Shown here: positions 53,886 through 62,205 of the stretch, piece after piece
Numbering within the stretch: the first letter of the stretch is position 1
How the letters are laid out: every line of letters starts with the position of its first letter
From: Rhizobium sp. Root483D2
Lineage (GTDB): Bacteria > Pseudomonadota > Alphaproteobacteria > Rhizobiales > Rhizobiaceae
Direction: 5' to 3'
Length of the DNA stretch: 64,000 nt
Assembly (NCBI RefSeq): GCF_001426685.1
Contig: NZ_LMFB01000036.1
Coordinates: forward strand, 1 to 64,000
Position numbers and translations under genes: made by a program
Notes under the pieces: generated by a model
Database searches by the model: none
What the model saw: the letters and a program-made list of their open reading frames with translations, nothing else
Told to the model about the DNA's origin: nothing

Positions 53886-54650
53886 ATGACAGTACCGGCA
53901 AAAGTGGCCCTGATCACCGGGGCGGCGCGCGGTCTTGGTTATGCGGCGGCAGAGCGGCTCTCGCTGGACGGTGTCCGCGTGGCGCTTGCCGACATCAACC
54001 GGGAAGGCGCGGAGGAAAGCGCTGCCCGCCTTCGCGCAAGCGGCATCGATGCGAGCGGCTACCGGCTGGACGTGGCCGATCCGCAATCGATCAAGGAGGC
54101 GGTCGCCGCAGTCGAGCGCGACTTTGGGCGGATCGACATTTTGGTCAACAGCGCCGGCATCCTGCCGCGCGTCAACGGCCGCAATCCCACCGTCGCCGAT
54201 ATGCCGCTCGATATCTGGAACGCTACCCTTGCCGTCAACCTCACTGGCCCGATGCTCATGGCGCAGGCCTGCCTTCCAGCCATGCGCCGCGCAGGCTGGG
54301 GGCGAATCATTACCATCTCCTCGCGCTCCGGCCGCATGCGCACCTTCGGCAACGCCCATTATTCCGCCTCGAAAGCCGGCCTTTTCGGACTGTCGCGCAT
54401 TCTAGCCGGCGAAGTTGGCCCCGAGGGCATCACGGTCAACTGCATTGCCCCGTCGCGGGTCGATACCGAACTGAACCGCGCCCTGCCCGGCAACGAGGCA
54501 ACGCTGCAGGCGGCGCTGAACGAGACGCCGATGGGGCGCATCGGCAAGCCTGAGGATATCGCGGCCGCAGTCGCCTATCTTGCCTCCGACGCGGCGGGGT
54601 TCGTCACCGGCGCCATCCTCGACGTGACCGGCGGATCGTACATGCCGTGA
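53886..54650 (+). CDS. Short-chain dehydrogenase/reductase
   Basis: About 254 residues. GAAGGAG precedes ATG 53886; the longer frame upstream shadows the TIM-barrel gene. Motifs: TGAARGLG at residues 12-19, NSAGILPR, ISSRSG and catalytic YSASK. It is a full-length classical SDR for an alcohol/ketone step in the ring pathway. Confidence 0.9.
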   Translation: MTVPAKVALITGAARGLGYAAAERLSLDGVRVALADINREGAEESAARLRASGIDASGYRLDVADPQSIKEAVAAVERDFGRIDILVNSAGILPRVNGRNPTVADMPLDIWNATLAVNLTGPMLMAQACLPAMRRAGWGRIITISSRSGRMRTFGNAHYSASKAGLFGLSRILAGEVGPEGITVNCIAPSRVDTELNRALPGNEATLQAALNETPMGRIGKPEDIAAAVAYLASDAAGFVTGAILDVTGGSYMP

Positions 54651-55514
54651 GCATCGTCATGTCCCTCACCCTGCGCGGCGTGCTCGTCGGCTTTGCCGCG
54701 CAGTCAATCTTCTCGATCCATGACGCATGCGCGAAGTGGCTGGCCAGCACCTATTCCGTCTATCAGGTGATTTCGATGCAGGCCGTGGTGTCCGGGTCGC
54801 TCGTCGCTCTCGCGCTCGTGATCTCCGCCCAGGCCAGCCGGTCGGCGATCAGCGACCCGCGCGGCCTCGCCTTACGCGGAACACTGGCGGCGGCAGGCGC
54901 CCTGGCAAGTTTCTACGCCTATTCGGTGCTGCCGCTGGCTGATGTTTACGCGATCATCTTCTGCGCGCCCCTGATGGTAACGGCGGTCAGCGCGCCCCTG
55001 CTTGGCGAAAAAATCCTGGGAAAGGAATGGGGCGCGATCGCGCTGGGTTTTTGAGGGATACTGATTGTCATCGATCCGGTAAGACATGCCCTGTCGCTCG
55101 GACATGCCGCGGCACTTCTATGCGCCTTCGTCAGCATCACCGTGACGCTGCTGCTGCGTAGCTCGGCCAATCGGGGATCGCGCTTCATGTTGGTCGGCGC
55201 CGTCGCGCTCGGCCATTTTCTCGTCGGACTGCCGGGGTTGGTGCTGACGGCCACGCTGCCGGATCCGGCCGATCTGCCGGTCGTCCTTCTCGGTGGCACG
55301 GCGATGGCAGGGGCGCAATTCCTGATGGTCCAATCGCTGAGGATGGCACCCGCAGCACTCGTCGCACCCGCCCAGTATCTCAAGCTCGTCTGGGGATTGC
55401 TGTTCGGACTGGTTATCTTCGGCGACAGCCGCGCCTGCACATGCTCTTCGGCGCGGCTGTCGTCATTGCTTCCGTGCTCTATCTGCTCGACCGATCACGC
55501 CTGAGGCAGTCTTA
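54647..55514 (+). pseudogene. EamA/DMT-type transporter with nonsense codon and frameshift
   Basis: The reading frame opens MSIVMSLTLRGVLVGFAAQS and encodes DMT-transporter helices, but a TGA at 55052-55054 interrupts it after AIALGF. The same frame continues GILIVIDPVRHALSLG through further helices. Near 55425-55440 the frame is lost again: a one-base loss must be repaired to read HMLFGAAVVIASVLYLLDRS and reach the TAG at 55512. Two independent lesions make a sequencing artefact unlikely. The start overlaps the SDR stop (GTGA). Confidence 0.8.
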
Positions 55515-55515
55515 G

Positions 55516-55532
55516 ACCGGCGGCACGCGCCG
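55516..55532. terminator. Stem-loop between convergent genes
   Basis: CCGGCG-GCACG-CGCCGG, 6-base perfect GC arms, placed between the plus-strand transporter pseudogene and the minus-strand TctC gene that converge here. There is no T-run, so it is a weak or Rho-assisted terminator candidate. Confidence 0.4.
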
Positions 55533-55545
55533 GCCGACCCTCAGC

Positions 55546-56538
55546 CTACTCGATCCGGATACCGCCGGTGTTGACCACTTCGGTCATCACCACGACGTCC
55601 TTCTTCATCCGCGCGACAAGATCGTCCGGCTTGCCCGGAACGGCAAAAAGACCGCTGGCGGCAAACCCGTCCTGGACCTTGGCATTCGTCAGGGCCTTCT
55701 GCAGCATCCCATTCAGATCTGCTGCGATCTGCGGATCAAGGTCCTTCGGTCCGTGCAGCCCGAACCAGTTGCTGATGCCATCCAGCCCGCTGACGCCTTC
55801 CTCCGCGCCTGTCGGCACGTCCGGAAACAGGGCGGTTCTCTCGGATCCGGCCACGAACAGCGGTCGCAGGGCGCCCAACTTGACTTGTTGCGCCAAGACT
55901 GCGGCACCAGCGATGCCGAGCTGCGTCTGGTTGGCGAGAAGCTCGGTAAGACGCATTCCTGCATTGGCATACTGGATCACAGTCATTTCCGTGCCCGTCT
56001 TCTGTTGGAAAAGCGCACCTGAGAGATGGATTCCCCCGCCTGTTCCAGTGGCGCCAAAACGGACCTTGCCGGGCTCCGATTTGAGCAAGGCGATGAATTC
56101 CGCCGTAGACTTTGCCGACACGTCCTTGTGTACCGCGTAGATGAACGCTCCGTCGCAGATCATCCCGATCGGCGACAGGTCATCGACCAAGTTCGGCGGC
56201 TTGGTGGCGCTGGCGATATAAGTCGCGACCGCTGCCGAACTGGAGACGAGCAGCGTGTGCCCGTCGGGTCGCGCATTGCCGACAAGGCCTACAGACATGG
56301 TAGTCGCGCCGCCCGGTCGGTTCTCCACGGCGACGGGCTGGCCAAGCATGTCGGAGAGCGGCTGCGCGATCAACCGCGCAACGAGATCGTTGCTGCCGGC
56401 AGCGGCCGTTCCGACAAACAGCCGCACGGGATGCCTAGCATAGCTTTTTGCCCGTAGGATCGAAGGCGCACCGAGCGTCGCCGCGAGCAACGCCGCGGCG
56501 CCCAGAAATCCCCGTCGTGTCACTGATCGTTTCTGCAT
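55546..56538 (-). CDS. Orphan TctC/Bug-family binding protein
   Basis: 330 residues. Signal region MQKRSVTRRGFLGAAALLAA with twin arginines; mature motifs HPVRLFVGTAAAGSNDLVAR and VENRPGGATTMSVGLVG. No TctA or TctB adjoins it, so it may feed the TTT membrane unit at 40242-42213 or act as a periplasmic sensor partner for the now-decayed kinase beyond it. GGGAGGAG precedes ATG 56538. A palindrome and a CAATTATCTTC motif lie about 110 bases upstream. Confidence 0.88.
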   Translation of the reverse strand: MQKRSVTRRGFLGAAALLAATLGAPSILRAKSYARHPVRLFVGTAAAGSNDLVARLIAQPLSDMLGQPVAVENRPGGATTMSVGLVGNARPDGHTLLVSSSAAVATYIASATKPPNLVDDLSPIGMICDGAFIYAVHKDVSAKSTAEFIALLKSEPGKVRFGATGTGGGIHLSGALFQQKTGTEMTVIQYANAGMRLTELLANQTQLGIAGAAVLAQQVKLGALRPLFVAGSERTALFPDVPTGAEEGVSGLDGISNWFGLHGPKDLDPQIAADLNGMLQKALTNAKVQDGFAASGLFAVPGKPDDLVARMKKDVVVMTEVVNTGGIRIE

Positions 56539-56656
56539 GTTACTCCTCCCTGAAGGTTGCTGGCCACGCTGATCAATTCGCAGATCTCGCCCTCCCGGAA
56601 CTCGCGGCTAACATCAGGTTGATCGCAGGTGTTGTGACAAGTCTAATACCAATTAT

Positions 56657-56669
56657 CTTCAGCTGCTGA
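56657..56669. promoter_or_regulatory. Small palindrome upstream of orphan TctC
   Basis: TTCAGC-T-GCTGAA, 6-base perfect arms. It overlaps CAATTATCTTC (56649-56659), which matches CAATTGTCTTC upstream of the other TctC gene at 46831. A common regulator is possible. Confidence 0.3.
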
Positions 56670-56811
56670 ACGCTACATGCTTGGCGCCAACATTCATTTC
56701 TTCTACGCACATTGTCGGCAAGAAACATGGGTTGTGGCGGGCACTCGACCAGGATGGCTTCGTTCTTGACGTGCTGTTTCAAAGCCGCCGCAATACCAAG
56801 GTCGTCAAACG

Positions 56812-57373
56812 TCAATCCGCCGCAGAGCGAGTTGTGCACGATGGCCACCGTGCGGGCGCGATTGTCGCCAGCATTCGCGCCATGGCTCAGCGATCTCCGG
56901 TGCGGATGGAGAGAACCGACGTGGGTAGGGTGCTACAGGATGTCTTGTTCCTAATGCGAAAAGAGTTGCATTCAAGAGGCTTGCAGTTCGTCACGGATAT
57001 GACGACCGGCCCTGTTCATGTGCTGGGAGATCGTGCGCAGCTATAGCAAGTTCTCCTCAACCTGATCATGAATAGTGCTGAAGCCATGCATCCTGATGAG
57101 AGGGCGGTCATCACTGTCAGGTGTGTGAGAAGAACCGGTGGCGACATTGAAGTCAGTGTTTCCGACACAGGACACGGAATATCCCCTGACGAGCTCGACC
57201 GATTATTCGAGGCGTTCTACACCACAAAATCGGACGGGATTGGAATGGGGCTTTCGATCTGCCGATCTATCGTGGAAGCGCATGGCGGCCGCATTTGGGC
57301 TGGAAGCAACCAGCCCAGGGGCGCGTCAATTATGTTCACGCTGCCCAGCCTCGAGGAGACAGCCGTTGATTGA
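56812..57373 (+). pseudogene. Sensor histidine kinase, 5'-truncated with internal TAG
   Basis: From about 56812 the frame reads dimerisation-helix and ATPase sequence of a histidine kinase: ERVVHDGHRAGAIVASIRAM, then GDRAQL, a TAG at 57044-57046, then QVLLNLIMNSAEAM (N box), DTGHGISPDELDRLFEAFYT and GIGMGLSICRSIVEAHGG. The TAG replaces a codon that is normally glutamine in QLQQVLLNL. The sensor half and the phospho-accepting histidine region are missing upstream. It lies 8 bases before a damaged response regulator. Confidence 0.8.
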
Positions 57374-57380
57374 TGACAGG

Positions 57381-57985
57381 ATGAATCGGCGCCCCGCGGT
57401 TATCGTCATCGATGACGATCACAGCGTCCAGGAAGCTCTGGAGGGGCTGTTTGAGTCTGTAGGACTTAGCGCCGAGACACACGGCTCTGTGAAGGAGTTT
57501 ATTGCCGCAGACGATCCCGAAAAAGCGGGATGCATCGTCCTCGATATCCGCCTTCCCGGGCAAAGCGGGTTGGTGTCTCAGGAAGCGTTGTCTCAAAGCG
57601 ACTTGCCCAGGTCTGTCGTTCTAATAAGCGCTCACGTCGATGTGCCCATGGTCGTGCGGGCAATGAAGGCTGGCGCCATCGACGTATTGAGCAAACCTGT
57701 TCGTAAACAAGATTTGCTTGAAGCCGTAAACCGCGCCATTGCAAATGATGCAGCTCGCCGAGAGGAAAGTACCTCGAAGACTTCGGCCCGGACGACGTAT
57801 AAGTCTCTAACCGAACGTGAACGCCAGATTCTAACCCTAGTCATCGCCGGCAGGCTCAACAAACAAATCGTGGCCGAATTACACTCGCGGAGCCAACCGT
57901 GAAACTTCACAGGGGTCACATGATGCGGAACATGAAGGCGACCTCGGTCGCTCACCTCGTCAAAATGACTGACGCACTTTTGTAG
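57381..57985 (+). pseudogene. FixJ/NarL-type response regulator with C-terminal frameshift
   Basis: Receiver domain is intact: VIVIDDDHSVQEAL, phospho-acceptor aspartate in VLDIRLPGQSG, and SKPV lysine. The output domain begins LTERERQILTLVIAGRLNKQIVAEL, then the frame breaks near 57884; a one-base loss accounts for it. In the shifted frame the recognition helix and tail are recovered (VKLHRGHMMRNMKATS, LVKMTDALL) up to TAG 57983-57985. As read, the protein would lack its DNA-recognition helix. Confidence 0.8.
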
Positions 57986-58107
57986 GCTCCGCTAAGCGGC
58001 AACCTGCGGTACACTTGAGCAGGTTTTATATACTCTGAAGGTTCTGAACAGTCGGGCTGCCTAAAGCGCGGAACTAATTTCCGCTTGAGGTGCTTTGACT
58101 TTCTCGC

Positions 58108-58131
58108 ACGCCTGGAAGGGATTTGAATTTG
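58108..58131 (-). repeat. tRNA-3'-end-like element, copy 4 (degenerate)
   Basis: Plus-strand CGCCTGG-AAGGG-ATTTGAA-TTTGC aligns without gaps to the copies at 8293, 17149 and 36279 but with more differences. It lies at the border between the decayed two-component genes and the amine/Amadori-type module. Confidence 0.25.
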
Positions 58132-58227
58132 CGACACCGCGAGTTTTCAAGGTCTTGCAAGAACCGTCCCTATCGCCTTGAATATAGTCCTTCAGTCGTT
58201 CTATTTTCCAAGATCGACAATCGGCAT

Positions 58228-58259
58228 TCTGAGGCAACCGGCTTAACAGCCGCCTCAGA
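58228..58259 (-). terminator. Stem-loop at the end of the amine-oxidase operon
   Basis: TCTGAGG/CCTCAGA outer arms and CGGCT/AGCCG inner arms with loop TAAC and a 4-base bulge, 32 bases past the oxidase stop. It is the expected place for the end of the minus-strand transcript, although no T-run follows. Confidence 0.5.
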
Positions 58260-58291
58260 AAGGCATGATTGCCCCCAGTGATCCCTTGTCT

Positions 58292-59416
58292 TTAGGAAAA
58301 GCGTGCCGGACGAAATCGCGCGAGCAAGGGGTGCTCCGTGCCATTGGCGATTTCACCAGCCAGGAGTTCTCCGGCAATGAGGCCGAGGGTTGCTCCGCTG
58401 TGACTAAAAGCAACGTAGTAGCCCTCTATATCCTTCAGCTGGCCGAACACAGGTTCGCCGTCGCCGGGAATCGGCTTCGGCCCGACGCCATAACTCGCGA
58501 ATTCGAGCTTTGGATTGCCTTCGAGGATTTTCGAGGCCTCATCGAGAAGACCCTGAATCGTCGAATCCCAGACCTCGTAGGTTCCGTCCGCCTTGACGAC
58601 GACCTCTTCTTCCGACCAAGCGGAATCGAGTGCCAGTGCGCCATCCGGCGTTGGGCGGATCGCGACACGGGGGGTGTTGAGCACGGCCTTTAGCGGAAGG
58701 TTCATAGCCTTGGTGCGCACGAGAAGCGCAATTGGGGTCGCGTCTGCGATATGCTGTCCGATTTCGGCAACCATGCCCGGCACGGCGCCTCCGGTTGCCA
58801 GAAGAACCGCATCAGCGTCGAAACGCCGACCGCTGGTTGTTTCTACTCCAGTTGCACGACCGTCCTTGATCGTGACCAGGGCGCGGCCGGCATCGGTGAC
58901 AATCGTTCCTCCACGTTCGGTGAACTCCGCACCCAGAATCTTGATCAGCGAAGGGAGATCGACCCATCCTTCGCCGGGATTGAAGATCGCCCCCTGCGGC
59001 GTGACCGTGCTCGCATCGATACCCGGCGTGACTGAAGCGATCTCTCCGGCGGACAAAAACAGCGCGTCGTAAGCGAGGTCCTGCTCATGGGCGAAAACGG
59101 CGGCAATCTCGTTGGACGCATCGTCGGCATCCCAGGTGAGGCCGCCATCGAACCGCAGCCAGTCGGCATCCGGATATTTCACAGAAAGCGTCCGGTAGCG
59201 ATCGATGCCGACCATGCGCAGTTGCTGATATTCCGGCGAGCGCTTGCGGGAACTGTTGATCCAGGCGAGCGAACGTCCCGACGCGCCGCCAGCCAGCGGA
59301 CCGTCGTTGACAAGCGTTGTGGCGATGCCGCGCCGCGCAAGATGGACGGCGGTGGAAACCCCGAAGATGCCGCCGCCGACGACGACGACCGTTGAGATGG
59401 AGGAAAATGATGCCAT
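58292..59416 (-). CDS. FAD-dependent amine/amino-acid oxidoreductase (DAO family)
   Basis: About 374 residues. FAD motif VVVVGGGIFGVSTAVHLARR near the N-terminus, LAGGASGRSLAWINSS, ATGGAVPGMV, and C-terminal YYVAFSHSGATLGLIAGELL, as in D-amino-acid oxidase, glycine oxidase and amadoriase-type enzymes. No membrane or signal segment. It is the last gene of the operon with an amino-acid-type importer, so it probably oxidatively cleaves the imported secondary amine. ATG 59416 is preferred over the in-frame GTG at 59431. Confidence 0.85.
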   Translation of the reverse strand: MASFSSISTVVVVGGGIFGVSTAVHLARRGIATTLVNDGPLAGGASGRSLAWINSSRKRSPEYQQLRMVGIDRYRTLSVKYPDADWLRFDGGLTWDADDASNEIAAVFAHEQDLAYDALFLSAGEIASVTPGIDASTVTPQGAIFNPGEGWVDLPSLIKILGAEFTERGGTIVTDAGRALVTIKDGRATGVETTSGRRFDADAVLLATGGAVPGMVAEIGQHIADATPIALLVRTKAMNLPLKAVLNTPRVAIRPTPDGALALDSAWSEEEVVVKADGTYEVWDSTIQGLLDEASKILEGNPKLEFASYGVGPKPIPGDGEPVFGQLKDIEGYYVAFSHSGATLGLIAGELLAGEIANGTEHPLLARFRPARFS

Positions 59417-59509
59417 GATAGTATCTCTCACTGGATGGACATTGAATTATGTCGCACGGAGCTGACTGATCACAGCAGCACGAGCGCGACGAACAGAAGA
59501 AAGCCCCGG

Positions 59510-61033
59510 CTACAGCACTTCGGCGAGGAAGTGTTTCAAACGGTCGCTTTGCGGATTGTCGAAGATGGCAGCCGGCGTGCCGGCCTCGATGACCCGGCCT
59601 TCATCCATGAACACCACCTGATCGGCGACCTTGCGGGCAAAGCCCATCTCATGCGTAACGATCACCATGGTCATGCCGCGCCGGCCGAGATCGGCCATAA
59701 GATTGAGGACACCCTTCACCAGTTCCGGATCGAGCGCGCTCGTCACTTCGTCGAACAGGATGACTTCCGGATCCATGGCAAGCGCGCGGGCGATCGCCAC
59801 GCGCTGCTGCTGGCCGCCGGAAAGCCCGCCCGGACGATGATGAGCGCGGGCGGCAAGCCCGACATCCGCGAGCCGCGCTTCTGCAATCCGCTCAGCCTCC
59901 TGCTTCGGCATGCCCTTGATCTTGGTCAGCGACAGCATGACGTTTTCGAGCGCCGTATGATCCGGAAACAGGTTGAAATGCTGGAACACCATGCCGACCC
60001 TGCGGCGCAGTTTTTCCGGCTTCATGGCCAGGATGCTGTCGCCGTCGAGCAGTACGTCTCCACCCTTGGGTTCTACCAACCTGTTGAGGCAGCGCAGCAA
60101 CGTCGATTTGCCGGATCCGGAGGGACCGATGACACAGGTGACCGTACCCGGCTTTACCGCCAAGTCGACGCCCTTCAGGACCTGAAGTTCGCCATAGGCC
60201 ATGTCGAGCTTGCCGATTGCCAGGCTGCCGCCCTTGAAGTGCACCTGTGCCGGCGCTTCGGCCACCGAAGGTGTACCGACAGCGAGTTCGCTCACCTCGG
60301 CGAGGCCGCTGGTCAGCGTGCTTGCCTTGTGTTTGCCCAGCCTCAATGTGTTGTCGATGTAATTGACCACATGGGTCAAAGGCACGGTAATGACGAGATA
60401 GAACACGCCAGCGAGAAGAAGCGGCGAAAGATTGCCGGTCACGACGGCCTGATCCTGGCCGACGCGGAAAATTTCGCGTTCGGAGGCCAGAAGCCCGAGG
60501 AAATACACAAGGCTCGAATCCTTGACATTGCCGATGAATTGGTTGACCAGCGCCGGCAGCACGCGCCGTATGCCTTGCGGGATGATGATCAGACGCATGC
60601 CCTGCCCGTAGCTCATGCTCAGCGCCCGGCAGGCTTCCATCTGACCGCGTTCCACGCTCTGGATGCCGGAACGGAAGATCTCGCCAATATAGGCTCCGGC
60701 AATCAGGCTGAGGGCCAGGATACCAAGCGGATAGGGTGATGACCCAAAAAGCTCGCGGCCGATGCGGGCAAAGCCTTGCCCGATCAAAAGAATTGTGACG
60801 ATGGCCGGCAGGCCGCGAAAGATGTCGGTATAGATCCGTGCCGGAATACGCAGCCAGCGCGATGGCGAAATGCTCATGACGGCCAGCACCATGCCGAGAA
60901 CCACGCCCAGAACCGTGGAAGCCGCTGCCAGAATCAGCGTGTTCTTTAGGCCGATAGTGATCATGCTCGGCAAGACATCCGCCATTGCCTGCCAGTCGAG
61001 AAAGCTTCGGCGCAGGTTTTCAAGCCAGTTCAT
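59510..61033 (-). CDS. Fused amino-acid ABC permease and ATPase
   Basis: 507 residues. Residues about 1-230 form a HisM/GlnP-type permease (MEACRALSMSYGQGMRLIII is the EAA-type loop). After a linker, residues about 268-507 form a complete ATPase: [57 protein letters not shown]. These are usually two genes; here they are one continuous frame with no stop. The Walker B region reads DEVTSALD, where DEPTSALD is usual. Confidence 0.93.
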   Translation of the reverse strand: MNWLENLRRSFLDWQAMADVLPSMITIGLKNTLILAAASTVLGVVLGMVLAVMSISPSRWLRIPARIYTDIFRGLPAIVTILLIGQGFARIGRELFGSSPYPLGILALSLIAGAYIGEIFRSGIQSVERGQMEACRALSMSYGQGMRLIIIPQGIRRVLPALVNQFIGNVKDSSLVYFLGLLASEREIFRVGQDQAVVTGNLSPLLLAGVFYLVITVPLTHVVNYIDNTLRLGKHKASTLTSGLAEVSELAVGTPSVAEAPAQVHFKGGSLAIGKLDMAYGELQVLKGVDLAVKPGTVTCVIGPSGSGKSTLLRCLNRLVEPKGGDVLLDGDSILAMKPEKLRRRVGMVFQHFNLFPDHTALENVMLSLTKIKGMPKQEAERIAEARLADVGLAARAHHRPGGLSGGQQQRVAIARALAMDPEVILFDEVTSALDPELVKGVLNLMADLGRRGMTMVIVTHEMGFARKVADQVVFMDEGRVIEAGTPAAIFDNPQSDRLKHFLAEVL

Positions 61034-61094
61034 GCTGTCCCCTTTTCGATTTGCGCTGGCTGCCGTTCGTTCTGAGGCATTTCAGCGTGTCGTT

Positions 61095-61123
61095 CGGCCA
61101 CCGGCAAAGATCGCCGGTGGCCG
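61095..61123 (-). promoter_or_regulatory. Perfect stem-loop between binding protein and permease-ATPase
   Basis: CGGCCACCGGC-AAAGATC-GCCGGTGGCCG, 11-base perfect arms, 7 bases after the binding-protein stop. There is no T-run. It is the fourth such hairpin behind a binding-protein gene in this window. Confidence 0.65.
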
Positions 61124-61129
61124 TTGCGG

Positions 61130-61966
61130 TCACTTCTTGGGGAGATATTCATCCGGCATCGGCGAACCTGGGAACCACTTTTCGTAAAGCGTCTTCCAAG
61201 TACCGTCCTGCATGGCGGCATGTAGCGCGGTGTTCAGCGCTTCACGCAGCTTATCGTTGCCTTTGCGCAAGACGAAGCCCGCAGGAGCATCGAAGGACGG
61301 AATGTTCGCGGCGATTTTCAGATCCGGGTAACGGACACCATACTCCTTTGCGGCCTCATAATCGAGGAAATGCGCATCGACGGTGCCGTTGTTCAGGCCC
61401 GAGACAGCCGAGTTGTTGTCAGGAAACCTGACGAGATCCGTGCCGGTGAAGTTCTTCGTTGCATAGATTTCCTGCAGCGTACCTTGCACGACGCCGAGAC
61501 GCTTTCCTTTGAGGCCGGCCGCATCGGTGATCGCCTTATCGGCCGTCAGCACCGAAAGATAACCGGCAAGGTACCCATCGGAGAAATCGACCGTCTTCTT
61601 GCGCGCCTCCGTCGTGCCGATGGCGGCGACGGCAACGTCGAAACGTTCGTTGGCGACGGATGGCATCAGCGCTGAAAACTCCTGGCCTGTGAAGATCACC
61701 TGTTCCGGCGTGAAGCCGAGGCGACCTGCGACGTTCAGGAAGAACTCGATGTCGAAACCTGTGAACGTCCCATCGGCCTGCGTGAACGTATAGGGCTTAG
61801 CATCACCCATCGTACCGACGCTGATGACCTTGGCGTCGATCAAGCCATAGGGGTTGTCATCGGCGGCAATGGCCTGGGGACTGAAGCCTGCGCATGCGAC
61901 CAAAAGAGCCATTGCACCGTTCCGGACCGGCGACATCAACGACTTGAGAATTCCTATCTTGCTCAT
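61130..61966 (-). CDS. Amino-acid-type ABC binding protein
   Basis: About 278 residues. A signal peptide (hydrophobic [12 protein letters not shown], cleavage near AIA-A) precedes a type 2 binding domain: [40 protein letters not shown] and [27 protein letters not shown] lies ahead of ATG 61966; the longer frame upstream is unsupported. It heads the operon with the fused permease-ATPase and the FAD oxidase. Confidence 0.9.
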   Translation of the reverse strand: MSKIGILKSLMSPVRNGAMALLVACAGFSPQAIAADDNPYGLIDAKVISVGTMGDAKPYTFTQADGTFTGFDIEFFLNVAGRLGFTPEQVIFTGQEFSALMPSVANERFDVAVAAIGTTEARKKTVDFSDGYLAGYLSVLTADKAITDAAGLKGKRLGVVQGTLQEIYATKNFTGTDLVRFPDNNSAVSGLNNGTVDAHFLDYEAAKEYGVRYPDLKIAANIPSFDAPAGFVLRKGNDKLREALNTALHAAMQDGTWKTLYEKWFPGSPMPDEYLPKK

Positions 61967-62112
61967 GTCTTCTCTCCACTCTGAAGGACTGTTCTTTTTC
62001 GGCATTCAAGAGAAAGCGGCGAATTTCCACCGCCCTGTAGAGGCCCCAGCGGCGGCATTCACAGGATTGACGAAGGTCGTAGCCGTTTCTTTCCAAGCTC
62101 ATTTCTTTAAAA

Positions 62113-62124
62113 GAGACCGGTCTC
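62113..62124. promoter_or_regulatory. LacI-type operator, site 1 (GAGACCGGTCTC)
   Basis: A perfect 12-base palindrome with CG centre, in the divergent region between the binding protein and the LacI gene. An identical core recurs 21 bases downstream, on the same DNA face. Confidence 0.8.
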
Positions 62125-62132
62125 ATATTGAT

Positions 62133-62146
62133 TGAGACCGGTCTCA
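62133..62146. promoter_or_regulatory. LacI-type operator, site 2 (TGAGACCGGTCTCA)
   Basis: A perfect 14-base palindrome with CG centre, 21 bases centre to centre from site 1. A GATAAT hexamer (62149-62154) just downstream could be the -10 of the LacI gene, so occupation would repress it. The adjacent LacI protein (62206) is the likely binder, and the same sites can control the divergent operon. Confidence 0.8.
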
Positions 62147-62205
62147 GTGATAATTGTTAGCGTGACATTGACCTTGCGTCAACAACTCTTGTAGTCCTTG
62201 CCGAG

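Larger units (their letters stand above)
57986..58291. other. Gene-free junction
   Basis: About 300 bases without a gene between the decayed two-component pair and the FAD oxidase. It holds a tRNA-3'-end-like element (58108-58131) and a strong stem-loop (58228-58259). Nothing else is recognised. Confidence 0.45.
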
